Source: Thermogemmatispora tikiterensis (GTDB lineage Bacteria; Chloroflexota; Ktedonobacteria; Ktedonobacterales; Ktedonobacteraceae). From it: a stretch of 64,000 bases of DNA. Within the stretch, counting starts at the first letter, position 1, and every line of letters begins with the position of its first letter. This document shows, in pieces, positions 19,153-26,741 of the stretch. Under the pieces are notes generated by a model. The model saw only the letters and a program-made list of their open reading frames with translations. It made no database searches and was not told the origin of the DNA. The position numbers and the translations under genes were made by a program. Location of the stretch: positions 3,890,671 to 3,954,670 of the forward strand of contig NZ_MCIF01000002.1 in the NCBI RefSeq assembly GCF_003268475.1, in the 5' to 3' direction.

Positions 19153-19406
19153 CGATTACTCTCGCCCCCACGGCGCTCCCCTTGCTCTCGTCGCAGATCG
19201 ATCCAGGAGCGGTGGAACAGACGAGCAAGGCTACGCTCGATGTCCCAGCGGAGCTGAGTCGCCTGGTAGCGTAACCAGCCAACAACAAGCTCCTGCCAGC
19301 TCGGACGAGAGAGAGGGGATGGCACACGGCACCGCTCATCTACGCGGACAAAAACCGGAGCCAGTATCAAAGATCGCGGGCGCTTCTCAAACCTTCGCTC
19401 TTCCAT
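19149..19406 (-). CDS. Possible small basic protein (85 residues), unknown
   Basis: The ATG at 19406 is preceded by AAGGAG about 11 bases upstream. It opens an 85-residue frame rich in Arg, Trp and Leu (WQELVVGWLRY...WDIERSLARLFHRSW). It overlaps the glycosyltransferase stop by four bases, convergently. The composition is protein-like, but no family is recognised and it could be chance. Confidence 0.4.
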   Translation of the reverse strand: MEERRFEKRPRSLILAPVFVRVDERCRVPSPLSRPSWQELVVGWLRYQATQLRWDIERSLARLFHRSWIDLRREQGERRGGESNR

Positions 19407-19813
19407 GCGGTCTGTAGCTCCTTGACGTGTCCCTCCAGCAGGCATGTGGCAAAATGGACAAGACCAAAGCACTGCGATATTTACAGGTAGGTACCAGGGA
19501 GACTCGTAACCAGACTAAGAGACTCTGAGGAAGAGTATAGTGTCTGGAAAAGGATTTGTCCAGGGAATGGCAGGCGCTGTGAACACCTTGGGTTAGCCAG
19601 CTTGAGGCCGGGAGCGGCCAGGCTGCCAGCAAGCCAGGATCATCAGGAATGGGTATGAAAGGCGGAGGAGTGGGGGATCGTACCGGCCCGGTACCGAAAT
19701 GACTAAGGATGCCCGTTTCATTGACAAGAATGGGGGATTTCAGTATACTCTTCGCCACAGGCGAGGAGCCTGTATATTTTGTTTTGGCTTGGGAGCTTGC
19801 CCGAGCAAAGGGA
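19407..19813. other. Intergenic region before the KGG protein gene
   Basis: About 400 bases. Apart from the near-consensus promoter at 19721-19749, I see no gene or clear hairpin here. Confidence 0.5.
19721..19749 (+). promoter_or_regulatory. Near-consensus sigma-70 promoter of the KGG stress-protein gene
   Basis: TTGACA (19721-19726), an exact 17-base spacer, and TATACT (19744-19749). The predicted start near 19756 lies about 58 bases before the ATG at 19814. The promoter strength suggests high basal expression or alternative control. Confidence 0.8.
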
Positions 19814-20164
19814 ATGGTGATGGCTACCAGAGAAGAGGAGAAGCCGGCGCCGATGTCAACGGTCGAGGCCGGTCGTAAAGGGGGGAGTGTTGTCCGCGAC
19901 AAATATGGTGGGGAGTATTATCGCCAGATAGGCAAGAAGGGGGGTACAGCTCTCAAAGAGAAGCGCGGGAGCGAGTACTACCGCCAGATTGCCCAGAAAG
20001 GTGGCCAGGCCAACGTCACGAAGTATGGTCCGGCCCACTTTTCTGAGATGGGGAAGAAGGGTGGCAATGCGACCAAGGCGCGACAAGACCCTGACTTTTA
20101 CAGCCGGATCGGTAAGTTGGGAGGGGCAGCCCGGCGTCGGAAGAAAGCGGAGGCACAGGAATAA
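19814..20164 (+). CDS. KGG-repeat stress-type protein
   Basis: A small hydrophilic protein of 116 residues (114 if the second ATG at 19820 is used, which has the better AAGGGA spacing). It carries five copies of a short repeat around a KGG/LGG core: GRKGGSVV, GKKGGTAL, AQKGGQAN, GKKGGNAT and GKLGGAAR. Copies are about 20 residues apart and alternate with aromatic 'YYRQI/HFSEM/FYSRI' segments. This matches the stress-induced KGG repeat family (GsiB/YciG-like), linked in other bacteria to desiccation, heat or general stress. It ends in a Lys/Arg-rich tail. The biochemical role is unknown. Confidence 0.88.
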   Translation: MVMATREEEKPAPMSTVEAGRKGGSVVRDKYGGEYYRQIGKKGGTALKEKRGSEYYRQIAQKGGQANVTKYGPAHFSEMGKKGGNATKARQDPDFYSRIGKLGGAARRRKKAEAQE

Positions 20165-20348
20165 TTCATCTCATTATAAAGCTGCTCTTCTGGCACAAGG
20201 CAGCGATGTGATCAACAAGGAGCCGGGGAGAGGAGAGAGGCAAACACAGTGTTGGATGACCTGTGGTGCTCTTCCTCATTCCCGGCTCTCTGCCTCTCTT
20301 GCTGGCCGGCTGGCTGGCTGGAGGGCGACCGCTGCGAGCGAGGCGAGG

Positions 20349-21224
20349 CTAGCCCTCCGCTTCCTGAAGGGCCTGCCGCAGAAAGACGCGCAGATCAGGC
20401 GCCAGGTCGGGGCGCTTGAGCGCATAGGTGATCGTTGTGGTCAGCAGACCCAAACGCGTACCAGTATCATAGTAGGTGCCAGTGAAACGCAGACCGTAGC
20501 AGCGCCCCTCACGTGCCTGGTGCTCAAGAGCATCGGTCACCTGGATTTCTCCACCGGAGCCAGGCGGTGTCTCTTCCAGCAGCGGAAAGATATCGGGAGT
20601 CAACAGATAGCGCCCCATAACCGCCAGATTGGAGGGCGCTTGCTCCCGTGGCGGTTTCTCCACCAGGTGGGTGATCCGCAACGCTTGCTCTCCTAGCTCC
20701 TCCACCGCAGCAATGCCGTAGCTAGGAATCAGTTCATCTGGCACGGGGGCAAGCGCGACCACCGAGCCACCGTAGCGCTCATGGATCGCCATCAGTTGGG
20801 GTAAACAAGGCGTTTCCTCAGCGACCAGCACATCGCCTAGCATGACCACAAACGGCTCATCGCCTACCAGGGTCCGTGCACAGAGAATGGCATGCCCTAG
20901 CCCCAGTGGCTCGGGCTGACGCACAGCGCTGTAATGCGCCATCTGCTGCACACGCCGCAGCTCCTCCAATTCCTGCAACTTGCCACGCTGCTCCAACAGC
21001 TGCTCCAGCTCGGGAAAGGCATCGAAATGATCCTCAATGCTGCGCTTGCTCCTGCTGGTGACGAAAATGATCTCCTCGATGCCGCAGGCCACGGCCTCTT
21101 CGACGATATATTGCAAGGTTGGCTTGTCGACCAGCGGCAACATCTCTTTCGGGATAACTTTCGTTGCGGGCAGGATGCGCGTGCCCAGTCCCGCCACTGG
21201 CAATACGGCTTTGCGAATACGCAT
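20349..21224 (-). CDS. galU: UTP--glucose-1-phosphate uridylyltransferase
   Basis: GalU makes UDP-glucose from UTP and glucose-1-phosphate. The protein has 291 residues, the family's usual length. The nucleotidyltransferase signature GLGTRILPATKVIPKEMLPL is at residues 13-32. Also visible are the DKPTLQYIVEEA segment, the MLGDVLV metal motif, and the sugar-phosphate part with HLVEKPPREQAPSN and the QVTDAL element. AAGGAGG lies just before the ATG. It supplies UDP-glucose for Ugd encoded at 8139-9563, although the two genes are 11 kb apart. Confidence 0.97.
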   Translation of the reverse strand: MRIRKAVLPVAGLGTRILPATKVIPKEMLPLVDKPTLQYIVEEAVACGIEEIIFVTSRSKRSIEDHFDAFPELEQLLEQRGKLQELEELRRVQQMAHYSAVRQPEPLGLGHAILCARTLVGDEPFVVMLGDVLVAEETPCLPQLMAIHERYGGSVVALAPVPDELIPSYGIAAVEELGEQALRITHLVEKPPREQAPSNLAVMGRYLLTPDIFPLLEETPPGSGGEIQVTDALEHQAREGRCYGLRFTGTYYDTGTRLGLLTTTITYALKRPDLAPDLRVFLRQALQEAEG

Positions 21225-22063
21225 TAACCCTCCTTGATTCTTGGCAAGAAAGCGCTCCGGTCTACCTGCTCCTGGCGTCCAGCCCTATTGTAGCGACCGG
21301 GCGGTTTGATGGTCAATCTCAGCCTGGTGGCCTCCAGGGGGGCCTTGCCATAGATTAGATGAAACATGAATAGCCGAGCTACTCTGTAAAGCAAGTGAAC
21401 CAGGGTCGAGGTCAGGCCAGGCATCCCTTGCCCACTTATCCATGCGCTCAATGGCACAGGTAAAAAGCTGGGCGGGCCGACCTGGCCTCTCTGGTTGACT
21501 ATTGCTATCATAGCATATTCTAGCGACACTGAGGCGATCGTCAGTATGAAAGACGCTCCTGCCGCACAACTCTGCGAGCCGGCAGGCAGCGCTGAGGCTG
21601 GAGAGAGGCGGCCCAGCCCCTCTCTGCAAGCAGGACAGCAAAAAGATGCGCTAGAAGTCGAAAGGCGTGGCGTTTCTACATGCAGAGCGCCCGTGCTGCG
21701 TCTGCTTCCGCGCTCACTCTCCACCGCGCCGCGAGCGCGGTTCTCTCCAGTTGCCTTGAAGCAGCGGCGGCCTAACGGGTGTCTCTTTCTTACTTGCCAG
21801 GCTAGTGGCTGTCCCGGTTCAGTCGCCAAACCAGGAAGATTCCATTCTCTTCTTCCCCCTGACCTGAGTAGGGGACAGAGTGGAACGCTCATTGCTGATC
21901 TTCTTCTCCCCTATTCCCCCGGGAGCAATATCCCAGCTGTTTCTTCTTGCTGCAAGAATATGCTATAGTTAAGCATAGCCGACATAGTACATTTTTGTAG
22001 TGTATGTCCATATATATTTGCAATAGCAGAAGAAATACTGGGCTGGAGAAAGCGGGGAAGGTA
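21225..22063. other. Intergenic region between galU and the kinase-like gene
   Basis: This region of about 840 bases has no supported gene. A small palindrome (GCTATcATAGC, 21505-21515) contains extended -10-like TGCTATGAT on the minus strand (21507-21515), so it may be the galU promoter with a leader of about 275 bases. Near the right end TGCTATAGT (21961-21969) could serve the plus-strand kinase-like gene. Confidence 0.45.
21961..21969 (+). promoter_or_regulatory. Extended -10 element for the kinase-like gene
   Basis: TGCTATAGT is a TGn-extended -10 box about 95 bases before the ATG at 22064. The -35 region (TTCTTC at 21941) is poor. Confidence 0.5.
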
Positions 22064-24406
22064 ATGCTACGTGAGGGTACACAGCTAGCTCAGGGTCGCT
22101 ATCGTCTAGTGCGCTCACTAGGCAGCGGAAGCCTGGGCGAGGTCTACCTGGCCGATGATCTCCATATGCGGCGCCGGGTAGCCATCAAAATCATCACCGC
22201 CGAAGCTACGACCTGCGTTGAAGCCAGCGCCGCCTCGCAGGCGAGACGATATATTGAGCGTGAGCTGAAGGCCATTGCCCGGCTAGATCATCCTCACATT
22301 CTGGACCTGTACGACTACGGTGAGGAGTCCTGGCAGCGCTTGCTGCTCCTCTACATGGTCATGCCCTATCGGCCCGAAGGCTCGCTGGCGGGCTGGCTAC
22401 GTCTGCGCTCGCAGTTCGGGCCGTTAAGTCCCCAAGAGGTCTGTGATCTCGTCAGTCAGGCCGCGGATGCTCTGCAGCATGCTCATGATCATCAGATCAT
22501 TCATCGCAATGTCAAACCCTCCAACCTGCTGATACAGCTCCATCCGCGGCAACCGCGGCGCCTGCATCTCTTGCTGGGCGACTTCAGCATTGCTCGTATT
22601 GCCGAGGCCAGCCTGACCACGGGTCAGATTATTCGTGGGACACCGATCTACATGGCGCCCGAGCAATGGGAAGGCCAGCCGACCTGCGCCACTGACCAGT
22701 ACGCCCTGGCAATCATGGCCTATGAAATGCTTGTCGGCCAGCCTCCCTTTCAAGGTGGACCGGGGCCGCTGATGTTCCAGCATCTGCAAAAGGCGCCGCC
22801 GCCACCCAGCGGCCAGAATCCGGCTCTCTCGCCGGCCATTGATCAGGTGCTGCTGCAGGCTCTCGCCAAACGTCCCGAGGAGCGTTTTGGCTCAGTGGCC
22901 GCTTTTGCCAAAGCCCTGGAGCAGGCTGTGACCGGCAATGCCCTGCTGCCAGACTCTGAACAGGCGGAGCAGGAATCTGGCTGGCCGGGAGAGGATGGAC
23001 TGATTGAGGTGCGACTGGCCATTAGCCGGAGCGAAGCGCGGCACGGAACGCGCCGGCGTTTGAACGTGGCGGGCGAAGAAGTCGAGGTAGAGATCGGGCC
23101 GGGCGTGGTCGATGGGCAGACACTGCGGGTCGCCGGCTGGCGCCGTCACGGGGCAGACTGGTCAATGTCGGCGGAGGAAGCCTTGCCGGACCTCTTGCTC
23201 AAGCTTGATGTGGTGCCCGACGAGCTGCTGACCGGCGCGGTGGAGGGTGGCGGCTCTGGGGCGGCTATGCCTGTCACAGTAGCAGCAAGCACTCCGCTGT
23301 CGTCTGGCGCCTTCGAGGTACCGCAGTTACCCTTTCCCCCGCCCTCACCGCTGCTCCAGGGTGAGCCTTGGGTGGACTGGCCGGGCCGAAGCGAGCTGGG
23401 ACAGGGACAGGGAACGACCCTGAGCGGGACCTTCCCCGCGATGACTTCCCCAGCTCCGACGCCAGCTTTCAGTGTCACACAGCCTCATCCTCTATCAGGC
23501 CGCTCGGGGGCAACGGGCGAGTGCCGGGCCACCTTTGAAGCCGTACCAACGCCGGCAGCATCGAGTCCGATGGCGGCGCCTCCTCCGAGGAGCCAGAGCA
23601 CGACCGAACTGCGCCGGCTGGTCCGCCCGCCGCGACGCAGCGCCGCTCAGATTGTGACCGTGCTCCTGGTCCTGGCCCTGCTCTTTGTCAGCAGCGGCCT
23701 CCTGGCCTACTTCCTGATCACCAGTCAGCCTGCTGCCCTACGAGGAGGAAGCCAGAATGAGAGCCCCGCGCAGAGTGTGACCACAGCCAGGGCGCCACAG
23801 GGGCCCGACGGAGAGAGCCGGGCCGAGACACGGGTCAGCGCGGCGCCGACAAGCGCTCTACAAGAAGCCACCGCCACGGCACGCGCTCAACAAGAGGTCA
23901 CCGCTACCGTCCAGGCACAGCAACGTGCCCAGCTTCAGGCTACTGCCGCTGCTCAAGCCCAGGTTCAGGCTCAGCTCGCTGCTACCGCCACAGCCCAGGC
24001 AGCTCAGCCTCTGCTGTTGGCCGATAAAACCAGCCTGCAGGCTCACCCCGGCGCCAGCAGCAGCGACTGCGTCTACACATTGCCGGCGGTTGATAACAGC
24101 GGCTACCCGGGCTGGTCCTGCAACCTGACCCTGAGCAGCCGGGGCGCAGCTCAGCAAAACCTCTCCTGGTCCACGAGCATCGCCGGCCCTGGCGGCAATA
24201 GCAGCCTCTGGCCGGTCCCTGCAGGCGAAGGTGGCCGCAGCGATATCTATCTACTCCCGGCAAGCGGGCAGATTCACCCCCAGGGAGTACAGCAGGTGCG
24301 CGTGATCGTGCGGGATTTCTCTCAGGGAACAGGTTGCCCCAGCAGCTACCTCCTGCGCTTCAGTGGACCGGCGAACTACGTCGATGTGCTCTGGGGTTGC
24401 TCCTAG
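22064..24406 (+). CDS. Membrane Ser/Thr kinase-like protein (probable pseudokinase) with DnaJ C-terminal-like module and extracytoplasmic domain
   Basis: The protein has 780 residues. Residues about 10-280 form a Hanks-type kinase fold: GSGSLGEVYLA loop, VAIK Lys42, an ERELKAIARL helix and MAPEQWEG. However, the catalytic loop reads HRNVKPSN (Asn149 in place of the catalytic Asp) and the DFG motif reads DFS (Asp173, Ser175). Phosphotransfer is therefore doubtful. Residues about 313-391 (IEVRLAISRSEARHGTRR to LLLKLDVVPDELL) resemble the DnaJ C-terminal peptide-binding domain, with VEIGPGVVDGQTLRVAG as the typical core. A membrane helix follows at about 527-556. Then comes an Ala/Gln/Thr-rich spacer and a C-terminal beta domain with four Cys. 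The start at 22064 was chosen because the fold begins there; an upstream ATG at 22004 adds 20 residues. Being a receptor or scaffold is inference. Confidence 0.87.
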   Translation: MLREGTQLAQGRYRLVRSLGSGSLGEVYLADDLHMRRRVAIKIITAEATTCVEASAASQARRYIERELKAIARLDHPHILDLYDYGEESWQRLLLLYMVMPYRPEGSLAGWLRLRSQFGPLSPQEVCDLVSQAADALQHAHDHQIIHRNVKPSNLLIQLHPRQPRRLHLLLGDFSIARIAEASLTTGQIIRGTPIYMAPEQWEGQPTCATDQYALAIMAYEMLVGQPPFQGGPGPLMFQHLQKAPPPPSGQNPALSPAIDQVLLQALAKRPEERFGSVAAFAKALEQAVTGNALLPDSEQAEQESGWPGEDGLIEVRLAISRSEARHGTRRRLNVAGEEVEVEIGPGVVDGQTLRVAGWRRHGADWSMSAEEALPDLLLKLDVVPDELLTGAVEGGGSGAAMPVTVAASTPLSSGAFEVPQLPFPPPSPLLQGEPWVDWPGRSELGQGQGTTLSGTFPAMTSPAPTPAFSVTQPHPLSGRSGATGECRATFEAVPTPAASSPMAAPPPRSQSTTELRRLVRPPRRSAAQIVTVLLVLALLFVSSGLLAYFLITSQPAALRGGSQNESPAQSVTTARAPQGPDGESRAETRVSAAPTSALQEATATARAQQEVTATVQAQQRAQLQATAAAQAQVQAQLAATATAQAAQPLLLADKTSLQAHPGASSSDCVYTLPAVDNSGYPGWSCNLTLSSRGAAQQNLSWSTSIAGPGGNSSLWPVPAGEGGRSDIYLLPASGQIHPQGVQQVRVIVRDFSQGTGCPSSYLLRFSGPANYVDVLWGCS

Positions 24407-24421
24407 CTGGCTTTGACTTGG

Positions 24422-24455
24422 CGCCGTGGCAGGCCGTCACTCCACTGCCACGGCG
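24422..24455. terminator. Strong hairpin after the kinase-like gene
   Basis: CGCCGTGGCAG and CTGCCACGGCG form a perfect 11-bp stem with a 12-base loop, 15 bases after the stop. There is no immediate U-tract; a T-rich stretch occurs about 25 bases later. It may terminate or process the kinase-like transcript. Confidence 0.5.
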
Positions 24456-24496
24456 AAGCGCTCTAGTGCTGCGATAGCTGCCTCTTTTTCTCTCCC

Positions 24497-24553
24497 TTGA
24501 CAATATACGTATACATATATTACCCTTGCCCATATCTGGGCTACATATACGTA
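24497..24553 (+). promoter_or_regulatory. Promoter and operator-like palindromes upstream of the EXLDI gene
   Basis: TTGACA (24497-24502) is followed after 18 bases by TACCCT (24521-24526). The spacer holds the perfect palindrome TATACGTATA (24504-24513), and TATACGTA recurs at 24546-24553, just past the expected transcription start. A dimeric DNA-binding protein, perhaps the EXLDI product itself, could block this promoter; that is inference. Confidence 0.5.
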
Positions 24554-24690
24554 GACATAGACGGATAGCCTGTCTCGCCGAAACCAGGCAGGGGGGCGAG
24601 GCGGGACTGTGTGACAAGGCTGAAGCGGAGCGCTCTTTGCGCCTGGCTGAAGGGCAAAGCGCAGCGAAGCGTGTACAGGAGGTACCGACT

Positions 24691-25212
24691 TTGCCAAATC
24701 GCACCATCTATGTAGCAGAGGCTGATCTGCCAATCTTTGAGAAGGCTCAGCAACTAGCAGGCGGCAACCTTTCGGCTACCATTGCGGCGGCCCTCCGCCG
24801 TTTTGTGGAGCGAGAGGAGGCACGACGCGCAGGTTTTGAGGAAGTGACGGTCAGGGTAGGCAGGATAGCCCACGTCTATAAGCGCTTTTTAGGGCGCCTG
24901 CTGGCCCGCGGTCTGAGTCGCCAGCGAGAGGAGGGCCGCGAAATACTCTACCGCATCTATCAGACGCCTAAAGGCAAGTTTGCTGTCCACCTTCGGGAAG
25001 GGCCGGATTGGAGCGACTGGCGGTATTGGTCACAACAGACCTGGCGGCGTCGTGAGTGGGCCTGCTGGCCCCAGGACTACGACTATCGGCTGGAGATCTA
25101 CGATTCTCTGGAGGAGCTGCGCGCTCATCTACCAGTGGAACTCTATGAGGCAGTCTGTCAGGTCATGAAAGCCGACCAGCAGGAAGACGGCGTGGAGTTT
25201 CTGGATATCTAG
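24691..25212 (+). CDS. EXLDI-type protein with ribbon-helix-helix-like N-terminus
   Basis: The protein has 173 residues, starting at TTG (24691) with an AGGAGG nine bases upstream. Longer in-frame starts lack such a site. The protein ends VEFLDI, matching the C-terminal E-x-L-D-I signature of the EXLDI family known in Actinobacteria and Chloroflexi. The first 50 residues (RTIYVAEADLPIFEKAQ, then GNLSATIAAALRRFVE) have the strand-helix-helix pattern of MetJ/Arc-type DNA-binding domains. The rest is rich in Trp, Tyr and Arg (DWSDWRYWSQQTWRRREW). Palindromes lie just upstream and a drug-type ABC exporter 465 bases downstream, so a local repressor role is plausible but unproven. Confidence 0.8.
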   Translation: MPNRTIYVAEADLPIFEKAQQLAGGNLSATIAAALRRFVEREEARRAGFEEVTVRVGRIAHVYKRFLGRLLARGLSRQREEGREILYRIYQTPKGKFAVHLREGPDWSDWRYWSQQTWRRREWACWPQDYDYRLEIYDSLEELRAHLPVELYEAVCQVMKADQQEDGVEFLDI

Positions 25213-25275
25213 CAGGCAGCATGGCAGGGCAGTAGCGTATCTCTCCACTGTCATGGTATTCAGAATCAGGAGATG

Positions 25276-25304
25276 TTGATTTTTTGACAGTCTTGTGATA
25301 AAAT
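25276..25304 (+). promoter_or_regulatory. Promoter for the exporter leader
   Basis: TTGATT (25276-25281), a 17-base spacer and TAAAAT (25299-25304). Transcription would start near 25311 and give a 5' leader of roughly 370 bases ahead of the exporter ATP-binding subunit gene. Confidence 0.5.
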
Positions 25305-25350
25305 GACAAAGACTATGGCATAAATAGCTACCTTGATGTAGAATTATGCT

Positions 25351-25480
25351 AAGCCGAGACGCACCGCAGGGACAGTCAGCGCCACCAGCATGCTGCTGGC
25401 TGCGCTGACTTCCTTACGGAAGTAGCCCGTGAGCGTGAGAGCCTCGCTGCAAGGATCGCTGGTGCGCTGTCAGGACCGGG
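25351..25480 (+). ncRNA. Candidate structured leader RNA (possible riboswitch-like element)
   Basis: A hairpin at 25374-25410 pairs AGTCAGCGC with GCGCTGACT, then CCAGCA with TGCTGG around a three-base loop. A second hairpin at 25408-25423 (ACTTCC-ttac-GGAAGT) shares bases 25408-25410 with it, so the two compete. CGCACC (25360-25365) can pair with GGTGCG (25461-25466) to close the whole element. I could not match it to a known riboswitch class. Its position in the leader of an exporter operon fits cis-regulation, which is inference. Confidence 0.45.
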
Positions 25481-25489
25481 GGAGATTAG

Positions 25490-25511
25490 TCATGAGTAGA
25501 CCTGCTCATGA
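25490..25511 (+). repeat. Inverted repeat in the exporter leader
   Basis: TCATGAG (25490-25496) and CTCATGA (25505-25511) form perfect 7-bp arms with an 8-base loop. No T-tract follows, so an operator or RNA hairpin is more likely than a terminator. Confidence 0.5.
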
Positions 25512-25676
25512 TCGGCAACGGTGTGGGTAACCAGATGCTGTGGATGGGAGTGGGGCGGTCTCCAGTCCAGGTGAACACGCCAGCTTGAGCGGCGGTCTCA
25601 CTGTTACCGGGCTGCGTCTGCTTGCAGGTCTATCACAGCTGCTGAAGCTGTAGAAAGTGAGCAAAGAGAGTAGAAG

Positions 25677-26741
25677 ATGACTCAAACAGACCTGGAGAGA
25701 AGAACATCGATGCAGACAGAGACGACGGAAGAGCTGGCCATTGAGGTGCGCGATCTGGTCAAGCGTTATCCGCGGAGCAAGGTCAACGCCGTTGATGGCA
25801 TTTCCTTCAGCGTGCGACGCGGCGAGATTTTTGGCCTGCTCGGCCCCAATGGGGCGGGTAAGACCACGACAATCGGCATCCTTACAACTAGCGTCTTGCC
25901 CACCAGCGGCACGGTGCGGATCATGGGGGTTGATGTGGTAGGCGACCCGATCGGGGTCAAGCAGCACATCTCGGTAGTGCCCCAACGCAGCAACCTCGAC
26001 CAGAGCCTGCGTGCGCGCGAGATTCTGACCTTTCACGCCGCCTATCATGGCGTACCACGCGCCGAGCGCGAGGCACGGGCCGAGGCCCTGCTCAAAGAGC
26101 TGGGCCTGGAGGGACGTGGCCACGAAAAGATCAGACGCTACTCGGGCGGTATGGCGCAGCGGTTGATGCTGGCGCGTGCCCTCATGCATTCACCCGATGT
26201 GCTCTTCCTCGATGAGCCGACGAACAGCCTTGATCCGCAGTCTCGGCTCTTCTTGTGGGACCGTATTCGCGCCATGCACGAACGCGGCGTGACCATTCTC
26301 CTGACAACGCACGATATGGAGGAGGCCGAACAGCTCTGCGAGCGCATTGCTATTATGGATCATGGCCGTATCCTGGTGCTTGATACGCCCGATAACCTGA
26401 AGAAGCTGGTGCCTGGCGGGACGCGCCTGGAGCTGCGTCTGCGTCTTCCTCAGAAGGTTGAGGCCTCCAGAGGAGACGGGGCCGCCTCATCCGGTGACCT
26501 GCGCGCTCTGCTAGAGCAGTTACCGGGGCGCCCGCGCGTCGAAGAGTTGCCCGCCGATGACGGGCAGGAGAATCATGGCACCCGCTCCTTCCGCCTCTAT
26601 GGCGAAGAAGCGGGCGAACTGGCAGTCGAAGCCATGCGCGTTGTGAGCGCCAGCGGTGCCGAGCTGCGCGATCTCCATGTGGCTCGCCCCAGCCTCGAAG
26701 ATGTCTTCATTTTTCTGACAGGAAGGAATCTCCGTTCATGA
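25677..26741 (+). CDS. ABC transporter ATP-binding protein, DrrA/ABC-2 exporter type
   Basis: This is the nucleotide-binding subunit of an ABC-2 exporter, 354 residues. Motifs in order are Walker A GPNGAGKT (56-63), Q-loop VVPQRSN, signature YSGGMAQR, Walker B VLFLDEPT, and the switch His in LLTTHDMEEAEQ. The C-terminal 90 residues (from about residue 243) form an accessory domain of the DrrA/CcmA group and end in SLEDVFIFLTGRNLR, typical of daunorubicin-resistance-like exporters. The first ATG at 25677 is given; an in-frame ATG at 25710 is an equally plausible start. It overlaps the permease gene by four bases (ATGA), so translation is coupled. The substrate is unknown. Confidence 0.93.
   Translation: MTQTDLERRTSMQTETTEELAIEVRDLVKRYPRSKVNAVDGISFSVRRGEIFGLLGPNGAGKTTTIGILTTSVLPTSGTVRIMGVDVVGDPIGVKQHISVVPQRSNLDQSLRAREILTFHAAYHGVPRAEREARAEALLKELGLEGRGHEKIRRYSGGMAQRLMLARALMHSPDVLFLDEPTNSLDPQSRLFLWDRIRAMHERGVTILLTTHDMEEAEQLCERIAIMDHGRILVLDTPDNLKKLVPGGTRLELRLRLPQKVEASRGDGAASSGDLRALLEQLPGRPRVEELPADDGQENHGTRSFRLYGEEAGELAVEAMRVVSASGAELRDLHVARPSLEDVFIFLTGRNLRS

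Larger units (their letters stand above)
25213..25676 (+). other. Long intergenic/leader region between the EXLDI gene and the ABC exporter
   Basis: About 460 bases with no convincing gene. It holds a promoter (25276-25304), a strongly structured segment (25351-25480) and an inverted repeat (25490-25511). The frame opening at ATG 25492 closes after 12 codons. The exporter genes start immediately after this region. Confidence 0.55.

Noticed and set aside
21224-21892. A 222-residue minus-strand frame upstream of galU
   Set aside because: It has no recognisable domain, its composition is shadow-like, and its end overlaps the galU start. I treat the region as noncoding.
25351-25480. FMN, M-box, ydaO and T-box riboswitch assignments for the exporter leader
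   Set aside because: An AGCCCGTGAGC segment recalls part of the FMN element, but the remaining conserved FMN sequences are missing. None of the other classes matched either.
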